Shown piece by piece: positions 1 through 9,698 of a stretch of DNA of 64,000 bases. Positions within the stretch are counted from its first letter, which is position 1; each line of letters starts with the position of its first letter. The DNA is from Clostridium carboxidivorans P7 (GTDB lineage Bacteria > Bacillota > Clostridia > Clostridiales > Clostridiaceae). Position numbers and translations under genes: made by a program. Location: contig NZ_CP011803.1 in NCBI RefSeq assembly GCF_001038625.1, positions 5,270,001-5,334,000 on the forward strand, read 5' to 3'. A model generated the notes under the pieces. It did no database searches. It saw only the letters and a list, made by a program, of their open reading frames with translations, and was not told where the DNA came from.

Positions 1-1
1 T

Positions 2-1726
2 GAGCAATTTATGAGTATAGCACAAAATCTTGAAAATCATTATAAAGATATGCAGGATATGGAATTCACTATAGAGCAAGGCAAATTATATTTCTTACAA
101 ACAAGAAATGGTAAGAGGACAGCTCAAGCTGCATTAAAAGTAGCTGTTGATATGGTTAATGAAGGTTTAATTACAAAGAAGGAAGCTATATTAAAAGTTG
201 AACCTAAACAACTTGATGCGCTTTTACATCCCAACTTCGATCAAACAGAAATAAAAAATGCCAAGGTGATAGCTAAAGGATTACCTGCATCACCAGGGGC
301 TGCTTGTGGTAAGGTTTACTTTACGGCAGAAGAAGCTAAAGAGCATCATGAACAGGGAGAAAAAGTAGTACTTGTAAGATTGGAAACTTCCCCTGAAGAT
401 ATAGAAGGAATGGCTGCAGCTGAAGGAATACTTACAGCTAGAGGTGGAATGACTTCACATGCGGCAGTAGTTGCAAGAGGCATGGGTACTTGCTGCGTAG
501 CTGGTTGCGGCGATATAAGAATAAATGAAAAGAATGAAACTTTTGAAGTAAGTGGAAATGTATACCATAAGGGAGATTACATATCACTAGATGGTAGTAC
601 AGGAAATGTATATGGTCAAGCAATTAAAACAGTAGAACCAGAAATAAGTGGTTATTTTGGAACATTTATGGCTTGGGCAGATGATATAAGAACATTAAAA
701 GTTAGAACTAATGCAGATACTCCAAGAGATGCGATGCATGCGGTTAAGTTTGGAGCTGAGGGTGTAGGACTTTGCAGAACAGAGCATATGTTCTTTGATG
801 AGGATAGAATACCAGCAGTTAGAGAGATGATAATTTCAAAAACTGAAGAACAAAGAAGAAAAGCTTTGGTTAAATTGCTGCCAATGCAAAGAGAAGATTT
901 TATAGGAATTTATGAAGCTATGGAAGGCAAACCAGTAACTATAAGATTTTTGGATCCACCACTACATGAATTCTTACCTACTGATGAAGAGGACATTAAA
1001 GATTTAGCTAAAGAAATGGAAGTAGGCTTTGAAGAATTAAAGGCAACAGTTGCATCTTTACATGAAGTTAACCCAATGATGGGACATAGAGGATGCAGAC
1101 TTGCAGTATCTTATCCTGAAATAGCAGAAATGCAAACAAGAGCAATAATAGAAGCTGCTATAGATGTTAAAAAGAGAAAGAACTATGATATAGTTCCTGA
1201 AATAATGATTCCACTTATAGGTGAGATTAAGGAATTAAAATTTGTAAAGGATATAGTTGTAAGGGTTGCTAATGAAATAATAGATAAATCAGGTATCAAA
1301 TTAAAATATTTAGTAGGTACTATGATAGAAATACCAAGAGCTGCTATTACAGCTGATGAAATAGCTAAAGAAGCTGAATTCTTCTCATTTGGAACAAATG
1401 ATTTAACTCAATTAACATTTGGTTTCTCAAGAGATGATGCAGGTAAATTCTTAGGCGATTACTATGATAAGAAGATATATGAATCTGATCCATTCCAGAG
1501 ATTAGACCAATCTGGAGTTGGCAAACTTGTTAAGATGGGTGTAGAGCTTGGAAAACAAACAAGACCTGATATTCATCTTGGAATATGTGGAGAACACGGT
1601 GGAGATCCATCTTCTGTTGAATTTTGCCACAGTGTTGGACTTGATTATGTATCATGTTCACCATTTAGAGTTCCAGTAGCAAGACTTGCTGCTGCACAGG
1701 CTGAAGTTAAAAATCCAAGAAAGTAA
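2..1726 (+). CDS. ppdK: Pyruvate, phosphate dikinase, C-terminal part (5' end outside window)
   Basis: Interconverts pyruvate, ATP and Pi with phosphoenolpyruvate, AMP and PPi in the cytosol. The frame is open to the left edge, so the ATG at 11 is internal. Counted from that ATG, the phosphohistidine domain has GGMTSHAAVVARG with the catalytic His at residue 150, and the C-terminal PEP-binding barrel has GICGEHGG with the catalytic Cys at 526. These match His455 and Cys831 of the C. symbiosum enzyme, so about 305 N-terminal residues (most of the ATP-grasp part) lie outside. It is a single gene ending at a hairpin and facing the cotS-like gene tail to tail. The identification is secure; only the 5' end is unknown. 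Confidence 0.96.
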   Translation, partial: EQFMSIAQNLENHYKDMQDMEFTIEQGKLYFLQTRNGKRTAQAALKVAVDMVNEGLITKKEAILKVEPKQLDALLHPNFDQTEIKNAKVIAKGLPASPGAACGKVYFTAEEAKEHHEQGEKVVLVRLETSPEDIEGMAAAEGILTARGGMTSHAAVVARGMGTCCVAGCGDIRINEKNETFEVSGNVYHKGDYISLDGSTGNVYGQAIKTVEPEISGYFGTFMAWADDIRTLKVRTNADTPRDAMHAVKFGAEGVGLCRTEHMFFDEDRIPAVREMIISKTEEQRRKALVKLLPMQREDFIGIYEAMEGKPVTIRFLDPPLHEFLPTDEEDIKDLAKEMEVGFEELKATVASLHEVNPMMGHRGCRLAVSYPEIAEMQTRAIIEAAIDVKKRKNYDIVPEIMIPLIGEIKELKFVKDIVVRVANEIIDKSGIKLKYLVGTMIEIPRAAITADEIAKEAEFFSFGTNDLTQLTFGFSRDDAGKFLGDYYDKKIYESDPFQRLDQSGVGKLVKMGVELGKQTRPDIHLGICGEHGGDPSSVEFCHSVGLDYVSCSPFRVPVARLAAAQAEVKNPRK

Positions 1727-1732
1727 AATATT

Positions 1733-1760
1733 AAACTGCTGGCTTTAAGTCAGCAGTTTT
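1733..1760. terminator. Hairpin terminator between ppdK and the convergent cotS-like gene
   Basis: A 10 bp stem (CTGCTGGCTT / AAGTCAGCAG, one G-U) with a 3-nt loop is preceded by AAA and followed by TTTT. It lies 7 bases after the ppdK stop and directly after the stop of the opposing gene, so it may serve both. Confidence 0.75.
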
Positions 1761-1761
1761 G

Positions 1762-2829
1762 TTATATTATTTTAGTTTTAAATTTATTTTCAATGTATTT
1801 TCCAAATTTTATTGCAAAATCTAACTGATTGTTGTCATATTCTAAAGAATTTTTAAGCAGATAAAAAAAAGAATTATGGTTGCATTTGGCCATATTATTG
1901 TAATAATCTCTGGATAATTTCCAGAATTTTTGTGGAAAACTTAAATAAGCAAGAATATATTTATAGTCATCTATATTCAGTGGATTAATATTATTATATA
2001 AATCTAAGCATTCTAGTGTAAGCTCTAAGCTCCAGTTATTATTAGTTCTCCGGAGTAACCTTCTAAGAAAGTAAGAAATATCATGGCAGCAATAATCTAT
2101 GCCGCACTTGTCAAAATCTATAACCCATACATTACTGTTATTGTCAAAAATTATATTTTTATTTACGTAATCAAGGTGACATAGTGATATACTAAGGTTT
2201 TCTTTACACATATTTGAAGATACTTTTACTGAAATTTCAGCCAGCAAAGAATTAATGTTAAAATGTTGTAGAAATAATTTTGAAAATTTATCTTTGTATT
2301 TAAATGCAAGGTTAGAACAGTTTAAAATTTGCTGAAAATGTTTATTGATGGAGTAAGGAAAGTTTTCTAAGTTTTTTCTAAGTGAACTTCCAGTTATAGG
2401 TGTAAAATTTTTACCTTTAGCATGCATTAATGATAAGTTATCTATAGAGGAAGTAATATGTTCTTTAATATCATAATCACATTTAATACCTTCTATCCAT
2501 GGAGTTAGTATAAATAACATATTGTTAAAATTAACAAACCTTCCTCTGTCATTATTAGGAAGTATTCTTGGAACATTTATATCGTTTCTAAAAAACCATT
2601 CTATAGCAGAATAGACAAATAGTAATTCTTGTTTCGAAAAGTAAACTTTTTTTAAACAATAGGTCTTATCCAAATAATCTACTTTATAAACAGCTCTTTG
2701 TTTATCTGTATTTTTAAATTTAACTCTTTCTATTTGTGCTTGACTAAGTTCATAGTGTGGGAGCACGTATTTTTGCACATTTTCTTCAGATAATAAGGTT
2801 ATATTACACTCTTTAGCAGGGTGAGGCAT
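1762..2829 (-). CDS. CotS-family spore coat protein (kinase-like fold)
   Basis: A 355-residue protein of the CotS / aminoglycoside-phosphotransferase-like family found in spore coats of clostridia and bacilli. Visible kinase-fold signatures are the catalytic-loop block CHLDYVNKNIIFD and the metal-binding VIDFDKC, followed by the CotS-typical HDISYFLRRLLRR. The longest frame opens with TTG at 2841, which directly abuts the AAGGAG and is too close to it. I therefore prefer ATG 2829 (MPHPAKEC), 12 bases after the GGAG. It is transcribed alone, between ppdK and dgt. Its substrate is unknown; the coat role is inferred from the family. Confidence 0.82.
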   Translation of the reverse strand: MPHPAKECNITLLSEENVQKYVLPHYELSQAQIERVKFKNTDKQRAVYKVDYLDKTYCLKKVYFSKQELLFVYSAIEWFFRNDINVPRILPNNDRGRFVNFNNMLFILTPWIEGIKCDYDIKEHITSSIDNLSLMHAKGKNFTPITGSSLRKNLENFPYSINKHFQQILNCSNLAFKYKDKFSKLFLQHFNINSLLAEISVKVSSNMCKENLSISLCHLDYVNKNIIFDNNSNVWVIDFDKCGIDYCCHDISYFLRRLLRRTNNNWSLELTLECLDLYNNINPLNIDDYKYILAYLSFPQKFWKLSRDYYNNMAKCNHNSFFYLLKNSLEYDNNQLDFAIKFGKYIENKFKTKII

Positions 2830-2955
2830 TATTAATAACAACTCCTTAAAAAGTTATCTCCATATAATAATATTAAAAAACTTTTTACAATATACATTTA
2901 CATTAAAAAAAGGAGTTTTAGTATAAATATAGAATTAGATTATAAGGTGGTTTAT

Positions 2956-3984
2956 ATGATTGTAAGAGAAAAAATTGAAAAAAATGAAAAATTAATTCTA
3001 ATAGAGCAAGCAGCATTTTCAGCAAATTCTAGGGGAAGAAGGACTCATGAGAGGAAAGATGAAATAAGAACTTGTTTTATGGTAGATAGAGATAGAATAG
3101 TTCATAGTAAGTCGTTTAGAAGGCTTAAACATAAAACTCAAGTATATATAAAAACTTGGGGGGATCACTATAGAACAAGACTTACACATACTTTAGAAGT
3201 GTCACAGATAGCCAAAACTATAGGTAAGGGAATAGGACTTAATGAAGATTTAATTGAAGCTATTGCAATGGGTCATGATATAGGACATGTGGCTTTTGCT
3301 CATAATGGAGAAGAAGTTTTGGATAAGCTGCTTCCAGATGGTTTTAGACATAATGAACATAGTATTAGGGTACTAACTAAGTTAGAAAAGCAAGGCAAAG
3401 GTCTCAATCTTACTGAAGAGGTATTAGATGGCATACTTAAACACAGTGGATTTTCGAACTCGGCCTCAAGAGCCTTTACTTTGGAAGGTCAAGTTGTAAA
3501 ATATAGTGATAAAATAGCTTATGTAAATCATGATATAGATGATTCCATAAGAGCTAGATTATTAAAACAAAGTGAACTTCCAAAGGATTTAATAGCAGTG
3601 CTTGGAAAAAATCATGGTAAAAGAGTAGATACATTGGTTAAAGATTGTATTTATACAACTACAAATAATATACAAAATAATATAATGGAAGTATCTTTAA
3701 GTAAGGAAATAGGAGATGCATTGGCAAAGCTTAGGGAATTCATGTTTGAAAAAATCTATAAGGGTTCGGTGCTCAAAACGGAAAGAGATAAGGCGAAATT
3801 TGTATTGGAACAAGTTTTTAATTATTTCTTAAAAAATCCTCATAAAATGCCTTTGCTATACAGAAATATTGTAGAAAGTGAAGGGTTGTACAGAGGAGTA
3901 ACAGATTACATAGCGGGAATGAGTGATGACTATTGTTTATTGTTATTCAATGGTATATATGTACCTAAAATTGTTATTTATTAA
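2956..3984 (+). CDS. dgt: dGTP triphosphohydrolase-like HD-domain protein
   Basis: Hydrolyses dGTP (and probably other dNTPs) to nucleoside and triphosphate, controlling nucleotide pools. HD metal ligands are visible as RLTHTLEV and MGHDIGHVAFAHNGE. The N-terminal RDRIVHSKSFRRLKHKTQV block and the C-terminal VPK are typical of the clostridial Dgt-like family. A GTG at 2947 lies inside the ribosome binding site AAGGTGG, so ATG 2956 is the better start (342 residues). It precedes dnaG and rpoD, a common clostridial order that places it beside replication and transcription initiation genes. Confidence 0.93.
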   Translation: MIVREKIEKNEKLILIEQAAFSANSRGRRTHERKDEIRTCFMVDRDRIVHSKSFRRLKHKTQVYIKTWGDHYRTRLTHTLEVSQIAKTIGKGIGLNEDLIEAIAMGHDIGHVAFAHNGEEVLDKLLPDGFRHNEHSIRVLTKLEKQGKGLNLTEEVLDGILKHSGFSNSASRAFTLEGQVVKYSDKIAYVNHDIDDSIRARLLKQSELPKDLIAVLGKNHGKRVDTLVKDCIYTTTNNIQNNIMEVSLSKEIGDALAKLREFMFEKIYKGSVLKTERDKAKFVLEQVFNYFLKNPHKMPLLYRNIVESEGLYRGVTDYIAGMSDDYCLLLFNGIYVPKIVIY

Positions 3985-4285
3985 GGAATAATTTTTAGTA
4001 TTAAGTGGGTAAAATAACAATTGAACTGTTATAAATTTATATATTGGATTTATTAAAATTAGCTGTGATTTTGAAGGAAATTTAATTTTTATAAAGAATA
4101 TATATATATTATCTAAGTGTTTAAGAGAAAAAATATTTAATATTATAGAAGGAATGTAGTAATTTATGTCGAATATATTTATTCTCAAGTATATATGGAA
4201 ACACTGAAAATAAATGATAATGATATTGACATAATGGAATTGTTTATAGTTCCATATAATAAAAAAAGATGGGTGGTAGTATCTA
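3985..4285. other. AT-rich spacer between dgt and dnaG
   Basis: About 300 bases with no supported gene. A TTGACA at 4226 lacks a properly spaced -10 (TATAAT lies 23 bases away), so I do not call a promoter. A 44-codon frame starting at ATG 4195 overlaps the dnaG start and has no ribosome binding site. Confidence 0.5.
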
Positions 4286-6049
4286 TTGATATCGGAAGAT
4301 GTCATCCAAAGAGTAAAAGAAGAAAATGATATAGTGGATGTTATATCTGAAACTGTAAAATTAAAAAGGGCAGGAAGAAATTATTCAGGATTATGTCCTT
4401 TTCATCACGAAAAAACTCCATCATTTAGTGTATCCATAGACAAACAAATATACAAATGTTTTGGATGTGGAGAAGCAGGAAATGTTATAACTTTTGTTAT
4501 GAAAACAAAAAATCTTTCTTTTCCTGAAGCAGTAAGGTTATTAGCAAATAGGGTGAATATAACTATTGAAACTGATGAAAACAATGTACATAAAGATACT
4601 TTTAAACAATTATACAAACTTAATGTAGATTCTGCAAGATATTTTTTTAATTGTTTAGGAGAAAATGCTAATGCAAAACAATATTTGCTAAATAGGGGTA
4701 TAACAGAAAAGACTATAAGAAGTTTTGGACTTGGATATTCAGCTAATAGTTGGGATGGATTGTTAAGACATTTAAAGAAAAAAGGTTTTACTGAACTAGA
4801 TATGCTTTCAAATGGACTTATAATTAAAAGCCAAAAGGGATCTTATTATGATAGGTTTAGGAACAGGATTATATTTCCCGTTTTTGATTATAGAGGAAGA
4901 GTTATTGGATTCGGGGGCAGAGTGATGGACGATTCAAAGCCCAAATATTTAAATTCTCCAGAAACCACTCTATTTAAAAAGGGAGTAAATCTTTATGGAC
5001 TAAATTTTGCAATAAAAAATAATAGGGAAAGAATGCTCATTATAGTTGAAGGATATATGGATTGTATATCGCTTCACCAGTATGGAATAACTAATGCGGT
5101 AGCTTCTTTAGGAACTGCTTTAACAACGAATCAAGCTAAACTTATAAAAAAGTACGCAGATAGTGCCATAATAGCTTATGATGCAGATAGTGCAGGACAA
5201 ATGGCTACTATGAGGGGACTTGAGATATTGAAAAAAGTAGGACTTGATGTTAAAGTATTAAAGGTTCCAGAAGGAAAAGATCCAGATGAATATATAAGAA
5301 ATAATGGAAAAGAAGCATTTATAAAGCTTATAGAAGAAGCTCTCCCATTAGTAGATTATAGAATAAAAAAGATTAAAGAAAATATTGATTTTAATAATTC
5401 AGAAGGTGTTATTAAATATGCGGAACAGGCTCTTGAGATTATATCAGATTTAGATGCTATAGAAAGGGAAATATACATTAAAAAATTATCCGAAGAAACT
5501 GGCATTAGGGATCAAGCTTTATATGATATGATCAATACTAAAATTCAAAAAAATGTAAAAAAATCAGAAAATATGAATATAGATAACGATTTTGGACAAA
5601 AATTATATTTAGAACCTGCATATTTAAAGGCAGAGAGAGGGCTTTTAAAAGCCATTTTTAAAGATGAAAAAGCGCTTGAATATGTAGAAAAAAGTATAAA
5701 AAGAGAAGAATTAATACTTGAAAGTCATAGAAAGATATATGATTATATTGTTGAAAATATGCAGTATGATGAGGAAGAACGACGAAAACGCATAGAAGTG
5801 AAATGTGATGATATAGATACTTCAAAAGAGTGGGTCAATATTATAGAAGCAGATTTTATATATGACAGCAGTGATTATGAAAATATAGTAGATGATTATA
5901 TAAGAGGTATTAAAAAATTCAAATTAGAAGAGTCTAAGAAGCAAATTATGAATAGAATAAAGCAATATGAGATAGACGGAAAACTTGAAGAATCTTTAAA
6001 GTTGGCCCAAGAACTTATTCAAATACAAAAAAAGATTGGTGGTATGTAG
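4286..6049 (+). CDS. dnaG: DNA primase DnaG, TTG start
   Basis: Synthesises RNA primers for the replication fork in partnership with DnaB helicase. The N-terminal CHC2 zinc finger has Cys37, His40, Cys58 and Cys61 (CPFH...CFGC). The TOPRIM core follows, with MLIIVEGYMD near 250 and YDADSAGQ near 296. The C-terminal helicase-binding region is divergent, as usual. The 587-residue length is normal. Translation starts at TTG, 9 bases after GGGTGG; no in-frame ATG matches the family N-terminus, so initiation is probably weak. It ends 23 bases before rpoD and is likely cotranscribed with it. Confidence 0.96.
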   Translation: MISEDVIQRVKEENDIVDVISETVKLKRAGRNYSGLCPFHHEKTPSFSVSIDKQIYKCFGCGEAGNVITFVMKTKNLSFPEAVRLLANRVNITIETDENNVHKDTFKQLYKLNVDSARYFFNCLGENANAKQYLLNRGITEKTIRSFGLGYSANSWDGLLRHLKKKGFTELDMLSNGLIIKSQKGSYYDRFRNRIIFPVFDYRGRVIGFGGRVMDDSKPKYLNSPETTLFKKGVNLYGLNFAIKNNRERMLIIVEGYMDCISLHQYGITNAVASLGTALTTNQAKLIKKYADSAIIAYDADSAGQMATMRGLEILKKVGLDVKVLKVPEGKDPDEYIRNNGKEAFIKLIEEALPLVDYRIKKIKENIDFNNSEGVIKYAEQALEIISDLDAIEREIYIKKLSEETGIRDQALYDMINTKIQKNVKKSENMNIDNDFGQKLYLEPAYLKAERGLLKAIFKDEKALEYVEKSIKREELILESHRKIYDYIVENMQYDEEERRKRIEVKCDDIDTSKEWVNIIEADFIYDSSDYENIVDDYIRGIKKFKLEESKKQIMNRIKQYEIDGKLEESLKLAQELIQIQKKIGGM

Positions 6050-6072
6050 TAATGACTGATGGAGGAAAAAAA

Positions 6073-7137
6073 ATGAAAGATAAAAGTGCAAAGATGCAAA
6101 TAGTTAAAAGACTTATAGAAAAAGGTAAAAAAACTGGCACTTTGACTTATAAAGAAATAATGGATGAATTAGATGAAGTAGATTTAAGTCCTGAACAAAT
6201 AGAAAAAATATACGAAGTGCTTGAATCTATGGGAATCGAAGTTGCAGGTGATATTCAGGAAGTTGAAGTGGATGAAAAAGATTTAGATTTATCTGTTCCA
6301 GAAGGTATAGCTATAGATGATCCAGTAAGGATGTATTTGAAGGAAATAGGTAAGGTACCTTTGCTAGCACCAGAAGAGGAGATAAGTCTTGCACAAAGGA
6401 TAGAGAATGGTGATCAAATTGCTAAAAAGAAATTAGCAGAAGCTAACTTAAGACTTGTTGTTAGTATTGCCAAAAGATATGTGGGAAGAGGTATGCTTTT
6501 CTTAGATTTAATTCAGGAAGGAAACCTTGGACTTATAAAAGCTGTAGAAAAATTTGATTATAGAAAAGGATACAAATTTAGTACCTATGCAACTTGGTGG
6601 ATAAGACAGGCAATTACAAGAGCTATAGCTGATCAAGCAAGAACTATAAGAATACCTGTTCATATGGTTGAGACTATTAATAAATTAATAAGAGTTTCAA
6701 GACAACTACTTCAAGAATTAGGAAGAGAACCTCAACCAGAAGAAGTAGCTAAAATTATGGAAATGCCTGTAGATAAAGTAAGAGAAATAATGAAGATTGC
6801 ACAAGAACCTGTGTCATTAGAAACTCCAATAGGTGAGGAAGAAGATAGCCATCTTGGAGATTTTATACCTGATGATGAAGCACCTGCACCTGCAGAAGCA
6901 GCAGCCTTTACTATGCTTAAGGAGCAACTTATAAATGTTTTAGATACTTTAACACCAAGAGAGGAAAAAGTACTAAGACTTAGATTTGGATTAGATGATG
7001 GAAGAGCTAGAACACTTGAAGAAGTCGGAAAAGAATTTAATGTTACAAGAGAAAGAATAAGACAAATAGAAGCAAAGGCTCTAAGAAAATTGAGACACCC
7101 AAGCAGAAGCAAAAAACTAAAGGACTATTTAGATTAA
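6073..7137 (+). CDS. rpoD: Primary sigma factor RpoD (SigA)
   Basis: Housekeeping sigma-70 factor that directs RNA polymerase to TTGACA/TATAAT promoters. Region 1.2 (DDPVRMYLKEIGKV), region 2 (LRLVVSIAKRYVGRG, then FSTYATWWIRQAITRAI), region 3 and the region 4.2 helix-turn-helix (VTRERIRQIEAKALRKLR) are complete. An earlier in-frame ATG at 6052 overlaps the ribosome binding site GGAGG (6061-6065), so ATG 6073 is chosen (354 residues). It is the last gene of dgt-dnaG-rpoD and is followed by a clean terminator. Confidence 0.97.
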   Translation: MKDKSAKMQIVKRLIEKGKKTGTLTYKEIMDELDEVDLSPEQIEKIYEVLESMGIEVAGDIQEVEVDEKDLDLSVPEGIAIDDPVRMYLKEIGKVPLLAPEEEISLAQRIENGDQIAKKKLAEANLRLVVSIAKRYVGRGMLFLDLIQEGNLGLIKAVEKFDYRKGYKFSTYATWWIRQAITRAIADQARTIRIPVHMVETINKLIRVSRQLLQELGREPQPEEVAKIMEMPVDKVREIMKIAQEPVSLETPIGEEEDSHLGDFIPDDEAPAPAEAAAFTMLKEQLINVLDTLTPREEKVLRLRFGLDDGRARTLEEVGKEFNVTRERIRQIEAKALRKLRHPSRSKKLKDYLD

Positions 7138-7161
7138 AGCACCCTATTATAGGTGCTTTTA
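7138..7161 (+). terminator. Terminator after rpoD
   Basis: Stem AGCACC / GGTGCT around an AT-rich loop, followed by TTTTATC, directly after the rpoD stop. Confidence 0.8.
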
Positions 7162-7200
7162 TCATTAAAAGTTTTAAGCACAGTATACTTTAGTAAACTA

Positions 7201-7209
7201 TGTTATAAT
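7201..7209 (+). promoter_or_regulatory. Extended -10 promoter element
   Basis: TG-T-TATAAT lies 20 bases upstream of the GTG start of the PH-domain membrane gene. No good -35 is seen at 17 bases, which is common for extended -10 promoters. Confidence 0.5.
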
Positions 7210-7229
7210 GTATAAAGGAGGGTGGTTAA

Positions 7230-8117
7230 GTGCAAGTTTATAAATCAGTTAAGGGATCCGGAGTATATTATATTTTAGGCATGAGTATATTGGGTGATTT
7301 ACTATTAGGAGTTCTATTATTTCTAATAGATTCTTATGAAGTATTAAGTATATTAAAAGTTGCTATTATAGTTTTTAATATATATCAACTATACTATATA
7401 CTAATATGTAGTTCATTAAAATATTTTGTGGACGATGATGGCATACAAATTTTAAGTGTGTTAAAGCTTAAAAATATAAAAATACCATTTACATCTATAC
7501 AAGGATATCAAAAAGCACAAGGACATATAAGAGGCATGAAGCTATCAGGATGTGGCAAGAATCATTTTGCTATTGGAAGAGCCATAGTTGAAAAAATAGG
7601 AAGTACTTATATGTTTATTACTTCAACTAAAAATATAATTTATTTAAAAACAGATGATATAAACTATGGATTATCTCCTGAAAATTTTCATGAGTTTGAG
7701 AAAAATTTAAATGATAAAAATGTAAATTGTATAAGTTGGGAATACAAAGTTAATAAGAATGTAAATTTATATAAAGATAAAAAATTTTTTATTCCATTTA
7801 TTATAGTAACTGTAGCAGTTCTTATCCTTACACTGAATCCAATAATATTGTACTTTTGCAATAAGCTTCCGGCTATGATGCCTTTAAATTTCAGTTCACA
7901 CTTCGTGGCTATAAAATTTGGTACAAGTAAACAGTTTGCATTTAAACAGATGGTTTATGGAGTACTTAATATGGCAGTACTATTTTGTATGTATAATGCA
8001 GGATATCTTTGTGCTCGATATGATAAAAAATCTGCATATAAGTTTATTTATGTGCCTTTAATTTTAACATTTGTTTTTCTTATTATGCAAATTAGAATTT
8101 TACTTACGTTTAGATAA
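7230..8117 (+). CDS. Membrane protein with bacterial PH-like domain
   Basis: A 295-residue protein of unknown role. Two membrane segments (about residues 14-34 and 40-62) are followed by a soluble segment resembling bacterial PH domains (about 65-160), with the pattern LKYFVDDDGIQI then KIPFTSIQGYQ. Three further membrane helices follow (about 187-210, 240-260, 270-290). It starts with GTG 8 bases after AAGGAGGG, with its own promoter just upstream. It is 20 bases ahead of trmK and may lead that transcript. The family resemblance is weak to moderate and no function is proposed. Confidence 0.7.
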   Translation: MQVYKSVKGSGVYYILGMSILGDLLLGVLLFLIDSYEVLSILKVAIIVFNIYQLYYILICSSLKYFVDDDGIQILSVLKLKNIKIPFTSIQGYQKAQGHIRGMKLSGCGKNHFAIGRAIVEKIGSTYMFITSTKNIIYLKTDDINYGLSPENFHEFEKNLNDKNVNCISWEYKVNKNVNLYKDKKFFIPFIIVTVAVLILTLNPIILYFCNKLPAMMPLNFSSHFVAIKFGTSKQFAFKQMVYGVLNMAVLFCMYNAGYLCARYDKKSAYKFIYVPLILTFVFLIMQIRILLTFR

Positions 8118-8137
8118 ATAGAATGGAGAATATATAA

Positions 8138-8827
8138 ATGGAACTTAGCTTAAGACTTAAAACCATAGTAGGTTTGGTAGATAAATGTAATTGTGTTGCA
8201 GATATAGGTACAGACCATGGATATGTGCCTATAGAATTGATAAAAAATAATACTTGTATTAAAGCTATTGCTTCTGATATAAACAAGGGACCAGTAAAAA
8301 AAGCAAGTATTAACATAATATCTGAAGATTTACAAGAACAAATAGATTGTAGACTGGGCGCAGGATTAAATACTGTAAAAGTAGGAGAGGCTCAAGGAGT
8401 CATAATTGCTGGAATGGGAGGAAATCTAATTCGGGATATTATAGAAGAAGGATTAGAAGTTTTCAAAAAATGTGAATTTGCAATATTACAGCCAGTACAA
8501 AATCCTGAAGTTTTAAGAGAATATATATATAAAAAGGGATATAATATTATTGATGAGGAACTATGTATTGACGAAAACAAGTTTTATGAGATAATAAAAA
8601 TAAAATATGATAATAAAGTTGAAAAGGTTGATAGTATTTTTTATGAAGTAGGTAAATCATTGATAGATAAAAAACATCCTCTTGCAGCCCAATTTATAAA
8701 ATTTAAGATATCAACATATAATAAAATATTAGGTAATATAAAAGATGATACGAAATTAGCTGTGGATAGAAAAGTCGATATTAAAGTTAGAATTCAAAAG
8801 CTAGAGGAGTTGCTTAAATGTCTTTAA
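8138..8827 (+). CDS. trmK: tRNA (adenine22-N1)-methyltransferase TrmK
   Basis: Transfers a methyl group from S-adenosylmethionine to N1 of A22 in the tRNA D-arm/core. The SAM-binding motif VADIGTDHGYVPIEL lies near residues 20-35, DINKGPVKKA follows, and the catalytic-side motif IAGMGGNLIRDII is near 90-102. The 229-residue length is typical. The start ATG follows GGAGA. It overlaps the next gene (Nif3-like) by 10 bases, the usual trmK-Nif3 pairing in Firmicutes downstream of rpoD. Confidence 0.92.
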   Translation: MELSLRLKTIVGLVDKCNCVADIGTDHGYVPIELIKNNTCIKAIASDINKGPVKKASINIISEDLQEQIDCRLGAGLNTVKVGEAQGVIIAGMGGNLIRDIIEEGLEVFKKCEFAILQPVQNPEVLREYIYKKGYNIIDEELCIDENKFYEIIKIKYDNKVEKVDSIFYEVGKSLIDKKHPLAAQFIKFKISTYNKILGNIKDDTKLAVDRKVDIKVRIQKLEELLKCL

Positions 8828-9633
8828 GAGTAAGAGATATTAATAGTATAATGGAAAAATATGCACCATCAAAATTCAAAGAGGATTATGATAATGTAGG
8901 TCTTATGGTAGGGGACATGGAGTGCGAAGTAACATCCATACTTGTGGCATTAGACTGTACTTTGGAAGTTATTAATGAAGCCAAAGAAAAAAAGTGCAAT
9001 TTTATATTAACCCATCATCCATTACTTTTCAAGAAACCTTTGAATATAACTAAAGGCACTTTATTGGGAAAAAAAATAATAGAGCTTATAAAGAATGATA
9101 TAAATGTTTATTCAAGTCACACTAATCTTGATTCTGTAAAAGGAGGTATTAATGATACTATAATGCAGCTTTTAAACTTTCAGGATTATAATACTATAGA
9201 ACTTTCTAAAAGAAATGAGGAAGATGATAAGGTTTCAGGCATTGGAAGAATTGCAAAGCTCAAAGAAGCTATAACAGTTGATGAAATGTGCAGCAGAGTA
9301 AAGAAATGCTTAAATGTTCCTTTTTTAAGATATTCAGGTGACGAGGATAAAATAATAAAGAAAGTTGCAGTTATAAATGGCAGTGGACAAAGTTATTTTA
9401 ATGAAGCTAAAAAATTGGGAGCAGATTGTATAATTACAGGTGACACTACATATCACTATGTTAGCGATTTTGAAGAAGAAAACATAGCTGTTATTGATGC
9501 TGGACATTTTGATACAGAATGGCCTGCTGTAGTGTTATTGGCTAAACAATTTAAAAATAAAATAGAAACTATGGGTTACAAAAATTCTGTTTTTATATCA
9601 GAGTCTAATAAAAATCCGTACAAATATAAATAG
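8818..9633 (+). CDS. Nif3-like dinuclear metal centre protein
   Basis: Member of the NIF3/YqfO family, hexameric proteins with a di-metal site; some are annotated as GTP cyclohydrolase I type 2 homologues, but the cellular role is unsettled. Visible metal-ligand motifs are ILTHHPLLFK near residue 62, YSSHTNLD near 100 and DAGHFDTEWP near 225. The 271-residue length fits the short, clostridial form without the PII-like insert. Translation is coupled to trmK by a 10-base overlap. It ends in a hairpin that includes its own stop codon. Confidence 0.9.
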   Translation: MSLRVRDINSIMEKYAPSKFKEDYDNVGLMVGDMECEVTSILVALDCTLEVINEAKEKKCNFILTHHPLLFKKPLNITKGTLLGKKIIELIKNDINVYSSHTNLDSVKGGINDTIMQLLNFQDYNTIELSKRNEEDDKVSGIGRIAKLKEAITVDEMCSRVKKCLNVPFLRYSGDEDKIIKKVAVINGSGQSYFNEAKKLGADCIITGDTTYHYVSDFEEENIAVIDAGHFDTEWPAVVLLAKQFKNKIETMGYKNSVFISESNKNPYKYK

Positions 9634-9670
9634 AAGTGGGTATTTAACATGCTCATTTCTATTTTTTATT
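9632..9670 (+). terminator. Terminator after Nif3-like gene
   Basis: An 11 bp stem (AGAAGTGGGTA / TGCTCATTTCT with G-U pairs) and a 7-base loop, followed by ATTTTTTATTT. The stem begins within the stop codon. Confidence 0.75.
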
Positions 9671-9698
9671 TAAAAAAGAATTAGTGGGAGGATAAAAA

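Noticed and set aside
4226..4260. TTGACA followed by TATAAT upstream of dnaG
   Set aside because: The spacer is 23 bases, too long for a sigma-A promoter.
3943..4305. 120-residue minus-strand reading frame across the dgt-dnaG gap
   Set aside because: It overlaps the ends of both flanking genes, has an I/Y/F/N-rich AT-driven composition, no ribosome binding site and no recognisable motif.
4195..4329. 44-codon plus-strand frame overlapping the dnaG start
   Set aside because: No ribosome binding site, and it reads through the dnaG initiation region in another frame.
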